Assembly: GCA_025449115.1 (NCBI GenBank) | Contig: JAHLKC010000010.1 | Coordinates: 186,001-250,000 of the forward strand | Source: Chytridium lagenaria | Lineage: Eukaryota > Chytridiomycota > Chytridiomycetes > Chytridiales > Chytridiaceae | Length of the DNA: 64,000 nt | Direction of reading: 5' to 3' | In this document: in pieces, positions 50,710-61,484 of the stretch | Numbering within the stretch: the first letter of the stretch is position 1 | Layout of the letters: the number at the start of each line of letters is the position of its first letter | Notes under the pieces: generated by a model | What the model was told of the DNA's origin: nothing | The model's database searches: none | The model's input: the letters and a program-made list of their open reading frames with translations, nothing else | Translations under genes and position numbers: made by a program

Positions 50710-51293
50710 CTTTTTTTTTTGCTGGAGTTGGAGGAGGGGTGATGGACGATATACGCTGTGAACGAAAGCTGATCTTTAATATTTAATAAAAAAGAAAGAA
50801 AGTCATGCTCTGTTCACGTGCACACTTTTTCTCATTCATTTATCTGTGTAACTTTCGTCATCATTTCATGTTTCTATTATTTATTTATTCAATTGAAGAG
50901 AATTTACTTCCGCACTTTTGAATTTGTTGATAAATCATAATAATATTAGCATATTATCAAATAATAATAAATACTTCCGCATTTTTGGACAAGCCAACAT
51001 GTAATTCCTTTTATTGAGTGCTAGTAAACAATAATACAAAAAAGGTGGCCATTCTTTACATGCATAGGGTCATCTGTTTTATTCCTAAACATTTACTGAT
51101 AATAATCATTAAACAACCGGAAAAATTGGGCCCATTGTTTCAAGATGGCGTAATGAATGAATGAATGAATAAATCAATAAATGAACTAAAAAGGTTGGGT
51201 GTTGTGTAATTCTGGATTCCGAGAAAGAGGTGTATATTCTCCTTAAACTCGGTTTTGATCAACCGATAATGACTATCGTGCTTTTTTCCTTAA
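50710..51293. other. Intergenic spacer
   Basis: About 580 bp, AT-rich, with no supported gene. It contains runs of TAATAAT and a short tandem AATG tract (51151-51186). It holds the promoter of the fusion gene and the 3' end of the gamma-glutamyltransferase gene. Confidence 0.6.
51151..51186. repeat. AATG microsatellite
   Basis: About four perfect AATG units starting at 51152, then imperfect AATA/AATC units to 51186. Located in the intergenic spacer. Confidence 0.85.
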
Positions 51294-53587
51294 TTACCAT
51301 CCAGCAGATATACCTCCTTTTCTGGCATCAGAGGCAGCTGCAATTTTATTTTAGAATACAAAGAGATAGAACAAAAGGTGAATGCAAACCTTCAATGATC
51401 CCGTTTGATCGTCGGTGAATAGCCTCGACTCCGGTGACAGTAAATCCGGGAGGGTATCTCTTTACCTAATTCAAAATGGGGCGTTATAGAGAATATGCCG
51501 AATGAAGCATAAAGATCATTAAACAACACACCTCATGTCCCTTGGATTCCAAAAACGCGGCAACATGTTCGGAGAACGGATTCTCAATTTCAATCTTCAC
51601 GCCGAGTCAGAGTTCGAAGTTGAATAACAAAATTTATATCTTACTTGATTAGGTAACAGTTGATGATGGAGACGTGGCTCCGCAATCGCCTCTCCGATAT
51701 TCATATTGAAATCCAAAACACCAAGCAAAACCTGAAGGGTAGCAGTGATAATCCTGGAACCTCCAGAAGCACCACCTACAAACTCAACCACGCCATTGTT
51801 CTCCGTGATGACGGGAACCGATGATGAAAGAGGTCTTTTATAAGGATGGATAAAGTTGTAAGGCGAGGGTTCGAGGCCAAAAGCATTAGGTACATCGGGA
51901 TGGAAAAGTCGTCCATTTCGTCATTTATAATTATACCCGTGTCAGCATCAATGATGCGAGCTCCAAAGATAAGGTTAACCTACATAATAAAGTAAGGTTA
52001 AACTTCTTGATAAGACTATTACCGTGCTGGTGAGAGAAGCTGCTTCACCGTCTTTAGTTAAAACAGAAACATGCATTGTTCCATGGTCCTCCTTGACGTC
52101 AAACTTAGGAGAGTAGTAAGTAGGCTCAAAGGTCCTGGCATCCGAAATGTTGGCCCGAACAAGAGCCGCGTAACTCTTTTGCGAAAACTTGTCCTCAATC
52201 TTGCTAATGTTTCTAAAAACGGGCTATTGTTTCCATCGGTCACTTAAGTGTACACAACAATATAATCACTCACATCAATGGGGTCACCGTAGTAGGAACG
52301 CTGGCCGTAGGCGAATTTCATGGCCTCTACCAATCTATACTAGAGTAAATATGCGCGTAAAAAAAGGCAGCAAAAACCTATGAGCATTAAGCGCGGTCTT
52401 TCCAGAAGCCGGCAAGTTGTATCCTTCGAGAATGTTCAAAATGCTTAAAAGCACTGCTCCACTCGCCGGCGATGGAGTCGTCACGATCCTCCGTCCGTGG
52501 TAGTATCCGAAAAGCGGTTCCCTGACCTTAATTCTATTAAAATGAGTCTGTCGCAATTCCAAACCTCAGCTTTATAATTTTTCATGTCATCCATAGTCAG
52601 AATACCACCTGATTTTTGAATAGTAGCGACGAGCTTCTCAGCAATCCTGCCCTCGTAAAAAACAGCAGCTCCTTCCGCCGCAATGATCTCCAAGTGTCAG
52701 CAAGCTTCTCGCGTTTGATCAATTGCCCCTCCACAAGAAGAGTTCCGTTCGGTGCAAAAACCTCGCGAAACTGGGATCTTCCAAAATAACTTTTTCGGAT
52801 GACTAAAAATCACACTTAGCACGTACCACCCTTCATCGAAGGTCTACCTTCATACGCTTGGCCAGCATAGGGGTGACGTTCCATCCGTAACGGCTAATAC
52901 GGATAGCGCCATCAAACAGCTTTTTCCACGGAAGTTTTCCATATTTCTTATGCGCAACCTCAAATCCACGAATCTCACCCCTGCCTTATCTCAATTTCAA
53001 TACGTCAAACGAATGAGCTTACGGAACACCAGCAGCCAATCCTCCGATTTGTGCTTTCAATGGATCATCCTTGTACATGTTCGTAAATGCAGCTTTTGGC
53101 GCGGCTTCCCTAAAATCGATGTACTCGTAATCCCCAGTCTTTGAACGTAATAGCATGAACCCTCCACCTCCGATCCCACTTGAATACATATTGGTCACTC
53201 CGATACAAAGAGATGTCGCAATCATGGCATCGACGGCCGATCCGCCTTCCTTGAGAATGTCAACACCAGCATCACTACACAAGACATTCTCGGAGGAAAC
53301 TGCTCCATTCTTTGCTTGAATAATAGTAGGAGTGTCTACTACTGTATCACGTTAAGCTCAAGTCCACACGAATCGCCTCTCACCGTTGATCTTGACATCA
53401 AACAAGTAGACGCACGTTGCTTCAAGGTTGTGTTAAGGTGATTGCTCATCCAATGGCGATACTTACAAATCCCAAACAACGCCAATACCAACGTCCATGC
53501 CAGCGCCACTCTTCTTTTTCCAGCAATCCGTATCCTCATGCCGACGCTTGCCAGAATATCGTTGTCAATGTCACCCGGCAACTTCAT
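51294..53587 (-). CDS. Gamma-glutamyltransferase (type II membrane protein)
   Basis: This enzyme cleaves glutathione and transfers the gamma-glutamyl group, supporting glutathione and cysteine turnover. The start at 53587 gives a short cytoplasmic tail and a signal anchor (VALAWTLVLALFGI). The large-subunit motif ILKEGGSAVDAMIATSLCIG is followed by YSSGIGGGGFMLLRSKTGD and FREAAPKAA. Later exons include KKYGKLPWKKLFDGAI, a region with an intron-split catalytic Thr (the GDG..SLTSTVNLIFGA segment near 52030-52080), GRRIVTTPSPASGAVLLSIL and GVVEFVGGASGGSRIITATL. The last exon ends ASDARKGGISAGW. The catalytic Thr environment is present across an intron; frame continuity there is not fully verified. 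Confidence 0.9.
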
Positions 53588-53695
53588 TTGAAATCAATTC
53601 GGAAGCGGAAGATCAAAGGCGACAAACTCGAAATCCCGTTTTTGGTGAGATTGGACCTTCAGACAACCTCAAAATTCTGTTTCTTTTTCACAACC

Positions 53696-55021
53696 ATGTC
53701 ATTGCCATGCAAGTTCTTTCAGTTGGGAAGTTGTAGAGCAGGAAAGAATTGCCGCTTTTCGCATGATAGGGAACGAGGACGGAGCGAGTTGGTGTGCACA
53801 TGTATGTTGCATGGAATGTTATGTAAATTCTGACCATGATCTATCTATTTCAATAGTCTACCAGCACGGAAACTGTAGATTCGGCGACACATGTGGTAAA
53901 TTCATCAGTTCAATATGTATGCGCCGAACTAACATTTAATAGTCTTGCAACACCGCAAGCCTGATGCACCAAAGAAAGCGCCGATACCAGTGAAGCCTGT
54001 GATCAACCTCAAAGTCAAAACGTTCGAGTTTACTCGGAAACAGTCGCATCCTCATCCATACTCCCCACTACATCAACTTCGTACGATCTTTGGGAAGAAG
54101 CGGATGATCCTGCTCGTTTTGTGAATGGGCCTAATGGATGGCCGTCGGATTATCCATGGGAGGAAATACCTGCAACCGAATCTACAGAAACTGCGCCAAC
54201 ATATTCAGTAGCGATTACGAAAGATCTTGAACCTGGACCTCCGGCAGAAACGATCATTTTGAAAAAGGCGCCGCTATGTTCGTTTTCTATTAAGAATCTC
54301 TGTAGATATGGGACTAGATGCAGGTAAACCTGGTACAAAGGAAGTCGGGAGATTGACATATCACACTTAGAAATGCACATGGACGTCAGTGTCCAAACTG
54401 TAAACTTTACGTACTTCATCCGCTGAACACTGAGGCTGAAGACATGGCTCACATTAATAACTGTAATGAAGCATCGTTGGGAGTACTCGAGGAGGACGAG
54501 GACAGCTCCCAGATGGAATGCACCATTTGTTTTGACACTGTTTACGAAAAGACGGATCCTCGGTTTGGGCTCATGTGTAAGAATTGATGTCCGTTTATTC
54601 ATCTCAATTTTTTCAGCCTGCGAGCATTGCGTCTGTCTCGATTGTGTGAGAAAATGGCGAGCGAACGATCAAGTGGAAACAGCAAAGGTATGACCAATCT
54701 ACAAATAGCCATAGGCTTACCCTATTTCAGGCATGCCCTATATGCAGAAACATTACCTACTTTGTCTTCCCATCGACTATCTGGCTGAGTGATCCTGAAA
54801 AGAAGAAGATCGCGCTTCAAGCCTACAAGGACAAGCTTGCCGAAATCGACTGCCGCCATTTCAATTTCGGAGAAGGGTCATGTCCGTTCGGTACATCATG
54901 CCTTTACCGGCACTGTTTCCCTAATGGCGAAAGAGAGCAGATGGCAAAGTTGCGCTACATGCAAGGTAGTGATGAAGATGTCACTGTCATGCCACAAGTC
55001 TTTCTGGCTGATTTTTTGTGA
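53696..55021 (+). CDS. Makorin-type E3 ubiquitin ligase (CCCH/RING)
   Basis: Makorins are RNA-binding ubiquitin ligases. The ATG at 53696 gives the first CCCH finger CKFFQLGSCRAGKNCRFSH; after an intron, the second has HGNCRFGDTC. The third is CSFSIKNLCRYGTRCRNAHG, followed by the makorin Cys/His element QCPNCKLYVLHPLNTEAED. The RING follows over two introns: ECTICFDTVYEKTDPRFG, CEHCVCLDCVRKWRAND, ACPICR. The fourth CCCH is CRHFNFGEGSCPFGTSCLYR. All makorin elements are in order. Intron frames are mostly clean. It ends ADFL at TGA 55019-55021, only three bases before the CDK7 ATG. Confidence 0.92.
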
Positions 55022-55024
55022 AAC

Positions 55025-56419
55025 ATGGACGACAAGTATGTAAAGGAGAAGAAGGTTGGCGAGGGAACATACGCCGTTGTTTACAAAGGTTGGGGGGAAA
55101 AGGACCATTGTTGAGTCCATGTTGCTTAATAACTGGGTGTAATGCTGTTGAATAGGATATGATGCTACGTCAAATAGACCTGTTGCAATAAAGAAGATCA
55201 AAATAGGACAGTTCAAGGATGGTCTTGATTTATCTGCCATACGCGAGGTCAAGTTTTTGCAAGAGTTACGGCATCCCAATGTCATTGAGGTACTCCACTT
55301 ATAATTTAATTGAATGCATCCTCATGCATACGCCCTTGAACAGCTCATTGATGTCTTCTCGCACAAAACGAATCTCAACTTGGTGCTGGAATATCTGGAT
55401 TCAGACTTGGAGATGATTATCAAAAACAAGAGCGTTGTTTCAGTGCTGGAGATGTTAAAAGTTGGATGCTGATGACTCTGCGTGGAACATATCATATTCA
55501 TAAGAGCTTCATTCTGCACAGGGTCTGTTCGATTTCGCTTGGGAATAGCTTGACGTACTGATTTTGGTGTAGGATTTAAAGCCAAATAACTTGCTACTGG
55601 CATCAAATGGACTCCTCAAACTCGCCGATTTTGGGCTTGCCAGGGACTTTGGGGATTATTCAAAGGCCATGACATCTCAAGTCGTTACAAGGTAGGTTGA
55701 ATGGCGCCACTCATTTCTCTTTACTAACCCATCGCTTCAAGATGGTATAGGGCTCCAGAACTACTACTGGGTGCTCAAAAATACGGCTACGGTATCGACA
55801 TTTGGGCGATTGGTTGCATATTCGCCGAATTATTACTGCGCGTGCCGTATCTTGCGGGGGATTCAGATCTGGAGCAATTACATACCACCTTTCGCGCACT
55901 TGGAACACCATCTGAAGAGGATTGGCCTGTACTTGAGTGTCCTCAGTTCGTGTTTTAAGCTTTTTAGGGATTGATGGAGCTCCCCGACATGAAAAACCTG
56001 AAGCTGGTACAATACCCGAAAACACCTCTGAAATCTCTCTTCACGGCTGCTGGAGATGATGCATTGGATTTGCTTGAACGAATGCTCAAGTATTGTCCAA
56101 ATCAACGCATAACAGCTTATGATGTGGGATGATGAAAGCATAACCTTTTATCTTGACACTTTTTTCCGTTTAGGCGCTTCAACATGCTTTCTTCACAAAT
56201 CTCCCACGTCCGTCACCTCCGAACGATTGCCAAGAGATACATCGAAACCGAGCACCGCGGCAGAGTCAAAACCCAATTTGAAGAGAAAATCAGAATTTGA
56301 AGGTAAGATCAAAACTCTTATTATGTTGAACATTGAGGTCGGTTGACTCATTTCTAATTGACATCCCGCCTGCAGACGAAGGCAAAGGCCATTCCAAACT
56401 CGCACGAAAGCTATTCTGA
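55025..56419 (+). CDS. CDK7/Kin28 cyclin-dependent kinase (TFIIH, CAK)
   Basis: CDK7 phosphorylates the RNA polymerase II C-terminal domain and activates other CDKs. The start (55025) gives [19 protein letters not shown], matching Kin28 closely. AIKKIKIGQ contains the catalytic Lys. [17 protein letters not shown] stands where CDK7 has its cyclin helix. After introns come [15 protein letters not shown] (HRD), [12 protein letters not shown] (DFG), and the T-loop [15 protein letters not shown] with its activating Thr. [15 protein letters not shown] and [20 protein letters not shown] follow. A one-base shift in the last exon precedes [19 protein letters not shown], and LARKLF ends it. It directly follows makorin with three bases between. 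Confidence 0.93.
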
Positions 56420-56676
56420 ATGCCTAGATGATGGAAGTTGGCGGTTGCCCATCATTGTGTGGGGCGGCAGGACGGGAGGCCGGCTGACTCCGATGTTTGG
56501 TTCTCCGACTTGGGCGGGATAAAGGAAAAACGAATCAACAGCAAGCAAATAACAAAGAAGATTTTGCTTTCGCTTTTGCAAACCCCACATTTTTCAAATA
56601 AAAGGGTTTAAAGAGAACAAACTTTTATACAGACCCCATCCGCGTTTCTCCGCTTCGCACATACCCCTCGACCGTC

Positions 56677-58141
56677 ATGTTCTCGTCGTCAAGCTCAAGC
56701 TCATCTCCTGCTGGGAGTCCCAGTCTGAAGAAGTCATCTTCCAGGATGTCCCTGAAGAAGATGTCGTCGCAGATCTTTAAAAAGTCAGGCTCCAATATGG
56801 AGTTGTCTGCCCCTGACACTAAAAAGGCCAACGTTGTTCCGATCGAATCGACAAAGGTGGAACTGGATGACCTTAAGTGGGTGCTTGAGCCCAGCTCTAC
56901 CACAGAGGGACAGACCTTCTACTTTACCTTGGACAATGGGATCTTCATGTTTGTGCAGGTGGGTGCTGCGCGTTTGGACGGATTGCATTTGCGGCTCTAA
57001 GCTTACTTTTACTTTTTATCCAGGCTGTGTACTCGACAATGGGGTGAGTGGTCGGAAGTTTTATTATAAATTTGCTGCAGGGAGTATAGATCTAACCATC
57101 AGTTATTGCATTTTTGATATAAAGTCTAAGCGCCTCTGTCCAGGTTCGTAGCTAATGCTCCTTCTTCATTGTTATCGAGCTTACAAATTGATATATATAT
57201 TAGCTTACAACCAAGATCTACAACTTGCCTGGTGGCGGGGAGAAGACAAAGGCCATTTCTCACGGTGGAGGATCGTTCAAGGTTTCAGAGGATAGGCTCT
57301 CGGTAGAATGCGAGCAGATCACCATTAAACTGGACCCCCAAACCCTTCAGTACCATGTCGTTTTTAACGCTGCCTCGGATTGCACCATGGAGTTTACTTT
57401 TGTTCCCGAAAGTGACTACTTCAAAGTCAATGACGGAAGATTCTTCTTCACTGGCGACGCCGCAGGCGGTTACGTTGCTGCGCAGTTTTTGCCTAGAGCT
57501 AGGATCACTGGTAGCTTGACCGTTGATGGAAAGAAACATGACCTCAGTGGTTTGGGTCTCTACTGCCACGCCATCCAGAACAAGCCACAGTGTGTTGGGA
57601 AATGGAACTTCATCAACTTCCAAGGAAAGGATGCGACCATGATGATTTACGAGGTATGAGGACATGGCGCTATCAATCGACACCGTTCTGATAATTAATA
57701 TTTGTCTTATAGTTCGAGATGCCTGCGGATAATGGATACGCGTTTGACATTATTAGTGTCGGTGCCATCGTAAAAGACAAGAAACTCCTCGCAGTCACCC
57801 TCGACAACCGCGCCATCCACACAAAGAAAGAATATGACGATTTTAGCGGTTACAACATCCCTACCGAAGTCGCCGTCTCCTGGAACGGCTTGACTACCGA
57901 CGGCACCAACAAGCCCATCAAGGTTGAGATTACACAAGAATGCAACAACATGTACGCCAAGATTGATGTGTTGTCTGAACTTCCCTTCCTTCTCCGCAAG
58001 TTCATTCAAGCGTTTATCACTGCACCATTCTTGTACCAGTGGGTTGAGAACATTACCACAAAGTTGATTGTGGGGGATGAGACATTTGAGATCAGTGGTC
58101 GCATGTTGATTGAATCCACTTTCCTCATGACCATGAATTAA
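56677..58141 (+). CDS. Svf1-like lipocalin-fold protein
   Basis: Svf1 is a fungal two-lipocalin-domain protein with roles in stress survival and ceramide transport between ER and Golgi in yeast. The ATG at 56677 gives a Ser-rich, basic N-terminus (SLKKSSSRMSLKKMSSQIF). ELDDLKWVLEPSS, TEGQTFYFTLDNGIFMFVQ and further exons form the first lipocalin half. The second half holds HGGGSFKVSEDRLSVECEQI, GLGLYCHAIQNKPQCVGKWN with FINFQGKDATMM, and the final LFLL-type strand, ending in TFLMTMN. Exons join in frame from about 57220. Residues 1-60 form a long Ser-rich extension. Confidence 0.85.
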
Positions 58142-58330
58142 ATAATCGTGTTTTGCTGTTGTTGTTGTTTTTGCCTAATATCTCACTATTCTTCCCGCTC
58201 TTCCTTCAAACCCCCTGGCGGCCTTTCTTCTCATTATTTTTATTTGAGCCAACAACAAAGAATTAAAGCGTTAATTTTTGTGCCGTAAATATTATTTATG
58301 CCAGACAAATCTTTTTTTTCATGACAAGTC

Positions 58331-58347
58331 TTTTTTTTTTTTTTTTT
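58331..58347. repeat. T17 homopolymer tract
   Basis: Seventeen T on the plus strand, 25 bp before the DBP3 start codon. It falls in the 5' leader or promoter. Confidence 0.95.
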
Positions 58348-58372
58348 CTTCACGATTACATTAAACAAACTA

Positions 58373-60374
58373 ATGGCGAAGACGAAGCTTGAAGAGGAGG
58401 TTGACGTTCCCGTCCTGATCAGGAAGTGGAGAAGAAGAAGAAGAAGAAGAAGAGGACAGTGCCGGAAGAGGCGGAGGAACCTGAGCAAGTGAACCACGAA
58501 GAGGACAACGCTCCAAAGAAGAAGAAGAAGAAGAAGTCAAAGGAGACTGAGGATGCACCTGCAGTGGAAGATGCGGCCTCACCCAAGAAGCGCAAGGTTG
58601 TCGAAGAAGACGCTGAGGACGCTTCTAAAGTCAAGAAGAAGAAGAAGAGCAAGGACAGGGATTTCGAGAAAAGCGACATGATGAAGATGGCCGAGGAAGC
58701 GAACCAGGAGACTGGATTAAAGTCAAGACCTTGGAAGTTTTCAAATATCAAAAGAACTCGTTGCCGTCCCCCAAGCCACCGTTGACGAATATCTTTCGAA
58801 AAACGCTGTCGTTGTCGCCAACACTGACGACGATTTCAAGCCTATCCTTAAATTCTCTTATGCCAACTTCCCCGCCGACTTATTCACGGCCCTAAATGCC
58901 TTCCCCGCCCCAACCCCCATCCAAGCCGTCGCATGGGGCCCTGCCTTCAAAGGCCGCGATATCGTCGGTATCGCCGCAACGGGCAGTGGTAAAAACTCTT
59001 GCCTTTGGTATCCCCGCTCTCATGTTTCTCCGGAACAAGCTCGCCGAATCAGGTCTTCGCGAAGACTCTGTTCGGAAAACCCGTGCATTGATCCTGTCGC
59101 CGACGCGTGAACTTGCGAGTCAGATTCAAGAGAGTTTGGAAAAGTTCGGTTTGATTTTGGGGATCAGGATTGTGGTGCTTTTTGGAGGTACGAATAAAAT
59201 GGAGCAGAGGAAATTGTTGAGGCAGGGTGCCGATGTGGTTGTGGCGACACCGGGACGGTTGATGGATTTGGTGAGTGAGGGGTGTTGCGATCTATCGGAT
59301 GTGGGATACTTTGTATTGGATGAAGCAGGTACGTGAATTACAAGAATTGAACTGTTGTATTTGCTGACCACATTTCTCTATAGACCGTATGCTTGACAAG
59401 GGTTTTGAGCCGGAAATCAAGAAGATTGCGGCAGAGCTTAAGCGCAGCGACCTTCAGACTGTCATGTTTAGGTAAGAAGATCTGTCAATTTTACACTCAA
59501 AACCTAACCATATCTGCCTTTTCAAAGTGCAACATGGCCCCCAGAAGTTCGTAAACTCAGCGACCAATACCTCAAAAACCCCGTCCACATCACTATCGGT
59601 TCTCAAGACCTCTCCGCCAACATCTCCATTACCCAAATAGTCGAAGTCATTGAACCCATGAAAAAGCGCACCCGCCTTCTCGCTCTTCTCAGCGACTATC
59701 ACAAGTCTCGCAAGAACAAGATTATTATTTTCGGACTTTACAAGAAAGGAAGTGGCAGATCTTGATGTTTTCTTGAGGTCAAAGGGATACCGCGTTCAAA
59801 GTTTGCAGGGAAATTTGACGCAGGATAAGAGGACTGAGGCGATTAATGCCTTTAAGTCCGGTAGCTGTCCACTGTTGATTGCGACAGATGTTGCCGGTAG
59901 AGGTATTGATATTCCGGATGTTGAGTACGTGATTAACTATACCTACCCTTGTAAGTAAATCTTCTGCCATGCTCATATATTGTGGAGCACGACTTACCCT
60001 CTCCTTTTCTCGATTGGTTTTGGCCATTATTGACACTTCCACTTCCAGTGACCACCGAGGACTACTGTCACCGTATCGGTCGTACCGGTAGAGCCGGAAA
60101 GAAGGGTGTCGCCCACACCTTCTTCACATCTTTTGACAAAGCCCACAGCGGAAGTCTCATCAACGTTCTTAAGCAAGCCGGTCAAGTGGTTCCCGCCGAT
60201 CTCATGAAGTTTGGAACCACTGGTAAGATAATTTCATATGCACCTAATCCTAACGATTTATATTTTTTTATAGTCAAGAAGAAGTTGGACCCCACTTATG
60301 GAGCTTTTACGAGGGAGATTGACCCGAACGCCAAGTCTGTCAAGACCAAGTTTGATGATGAGGATTCAGATTAA
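58373..60374 (+). CDS. DBP3: DEAD-box RNA helicase DBP3
   Basis: Dbp3 unwinds pre-rRNA in 60S ribosome synthesis. The ATG at 58373 leads to a Lys/Glu-rich N-terminus (multiple KKKKKK tracts). Q motif: LFTALNAFPAPTPIQAVAW. Walker A: AATGSGKT, with one extra A at 58991-58995. Then PTRELASQI, VATPGRL, VLDEADRML (DEAD, cut by an intron), FSATWP (SAT), KIIIFGLYKK, DVAGRGIDIPDV and HRIGRTGRAGKKG. These helicase motifs are in order, and the gene ends DPTYGAFTREIDPNA. Two further shifts lie in the N-terminal Lys-rich region (about 58420 and 58740). Intron positions agree with complete motifs. Confidence 0.93.
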
Positions 60375-61484
60375 TTTTTTTTTCCTTTCTCTCCATCGCT
60401 GGTCTACTTTCGTGTTTTATGACGTTTCGAGCATTTCACTTTTTGTTTTTGTTTTGTATTTTTTTTTTTTGAAGATACAATCCCCGCTCTCTGGTTTCTT
60501 TTTCGTAATCTGATGAAAAGCCATCAATAGATTTAGTTCACATCTATTCATGAAGGCCTATATAGCAAATCATATTGCTTGTCGAACAAAAGTTTTTTTG
60601 TTTGTCGGCGTTTGTCGAGGAAAAGAAACGCCGACAAAGTATGTTGCCTGACAAAGGAAAATAACAAAAAGATAAACGAGGAAGGGCCATAATTAGGGTA
60701 AAAAATTTCATTCCTCTTTCATCAAACAGATGCGGACGCCACATTCTCAGTCACTTTAGTTCTTCTCGCAACACAAAAACAAACCCCTTTTTCCCATGCC
60801 GTCACTTTGTATGTATAGACTTGTTGAGATGGAGACGCGAAGACGCGTCTTGATCCATGCGTTGAGGGTTATCATACAAGATCTCTTCGGTTCTTAACAT
60901 CACTACCGGTGTCAATGCGCTCGTTGGCTTGTTCATACGGTATTTCGCTGAGCATTCCCCATTATTCATGCTACTCTCCCTTAAAGGAAATTCGATGGAG
61001 TTTTCTTGAGGAAGAAAGCCTGTCAATATCGCCTTTGTATAAGACAATTTTAAGGCATTTCTACTCTTTCGTTTTAGTAGAAAGTCATTATCCTCGCTCT
61101 TTTCTGATTTTCTTTGCATTCAGCTGAGGAAGAGCCACTTCATGTTATAAATCCCAATCTTTTATAATTCAAGCTCGCAGAATCACAAAACCGCCACCCT
61201 CCCACTGCGGGCGCGAGTCACTTAACGTAGCCCATCATTTTGATGTAATTACATTTCCCAGGCATTCGTTACTTTTATGTTTTCCGCATATATATCGCAT
61301 TTTACAGATCACATAGCCATCACATTTTTGTATATTCCCCCCTTTTAAAAACCTCGTCTCAATAAAAATCACATCCCATCATCAAAATCCCATCCCCTTT
61401 TCCTTCCCGCCACAAAAACCGTGCACCCAAAATCCCTATATCACACTTTCACCCCCTGAAAAAAAAAAAAGGACCAAAGTCCAT
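60375..61484. other. Intergenic spacer with one unassigned ORF
   Basis: About 1.1 kb between the convergent DBP3 and IQ-protein genes. A minus-strand ORF of 105 codons (60802-61119, ATG at 61119) has mixed composition and begins MQRKSEKSEDNDFLLKRKSR; I do not recognise it. The remainder has T-rich runs and no coding signal. The short inverted GTCGGCG..CGCCGAC (about 60603-60638) could form a hairpin of 7-10 bp. Confidence 0.4.

Noticed and set aside
55019..55100. Intron joining makorin to CDK7 as one fusion protein
   Set aside because: The only nearby GT..AG interval is about 28 nt, shorter than the introns here, and would remove the native CDK7 start.
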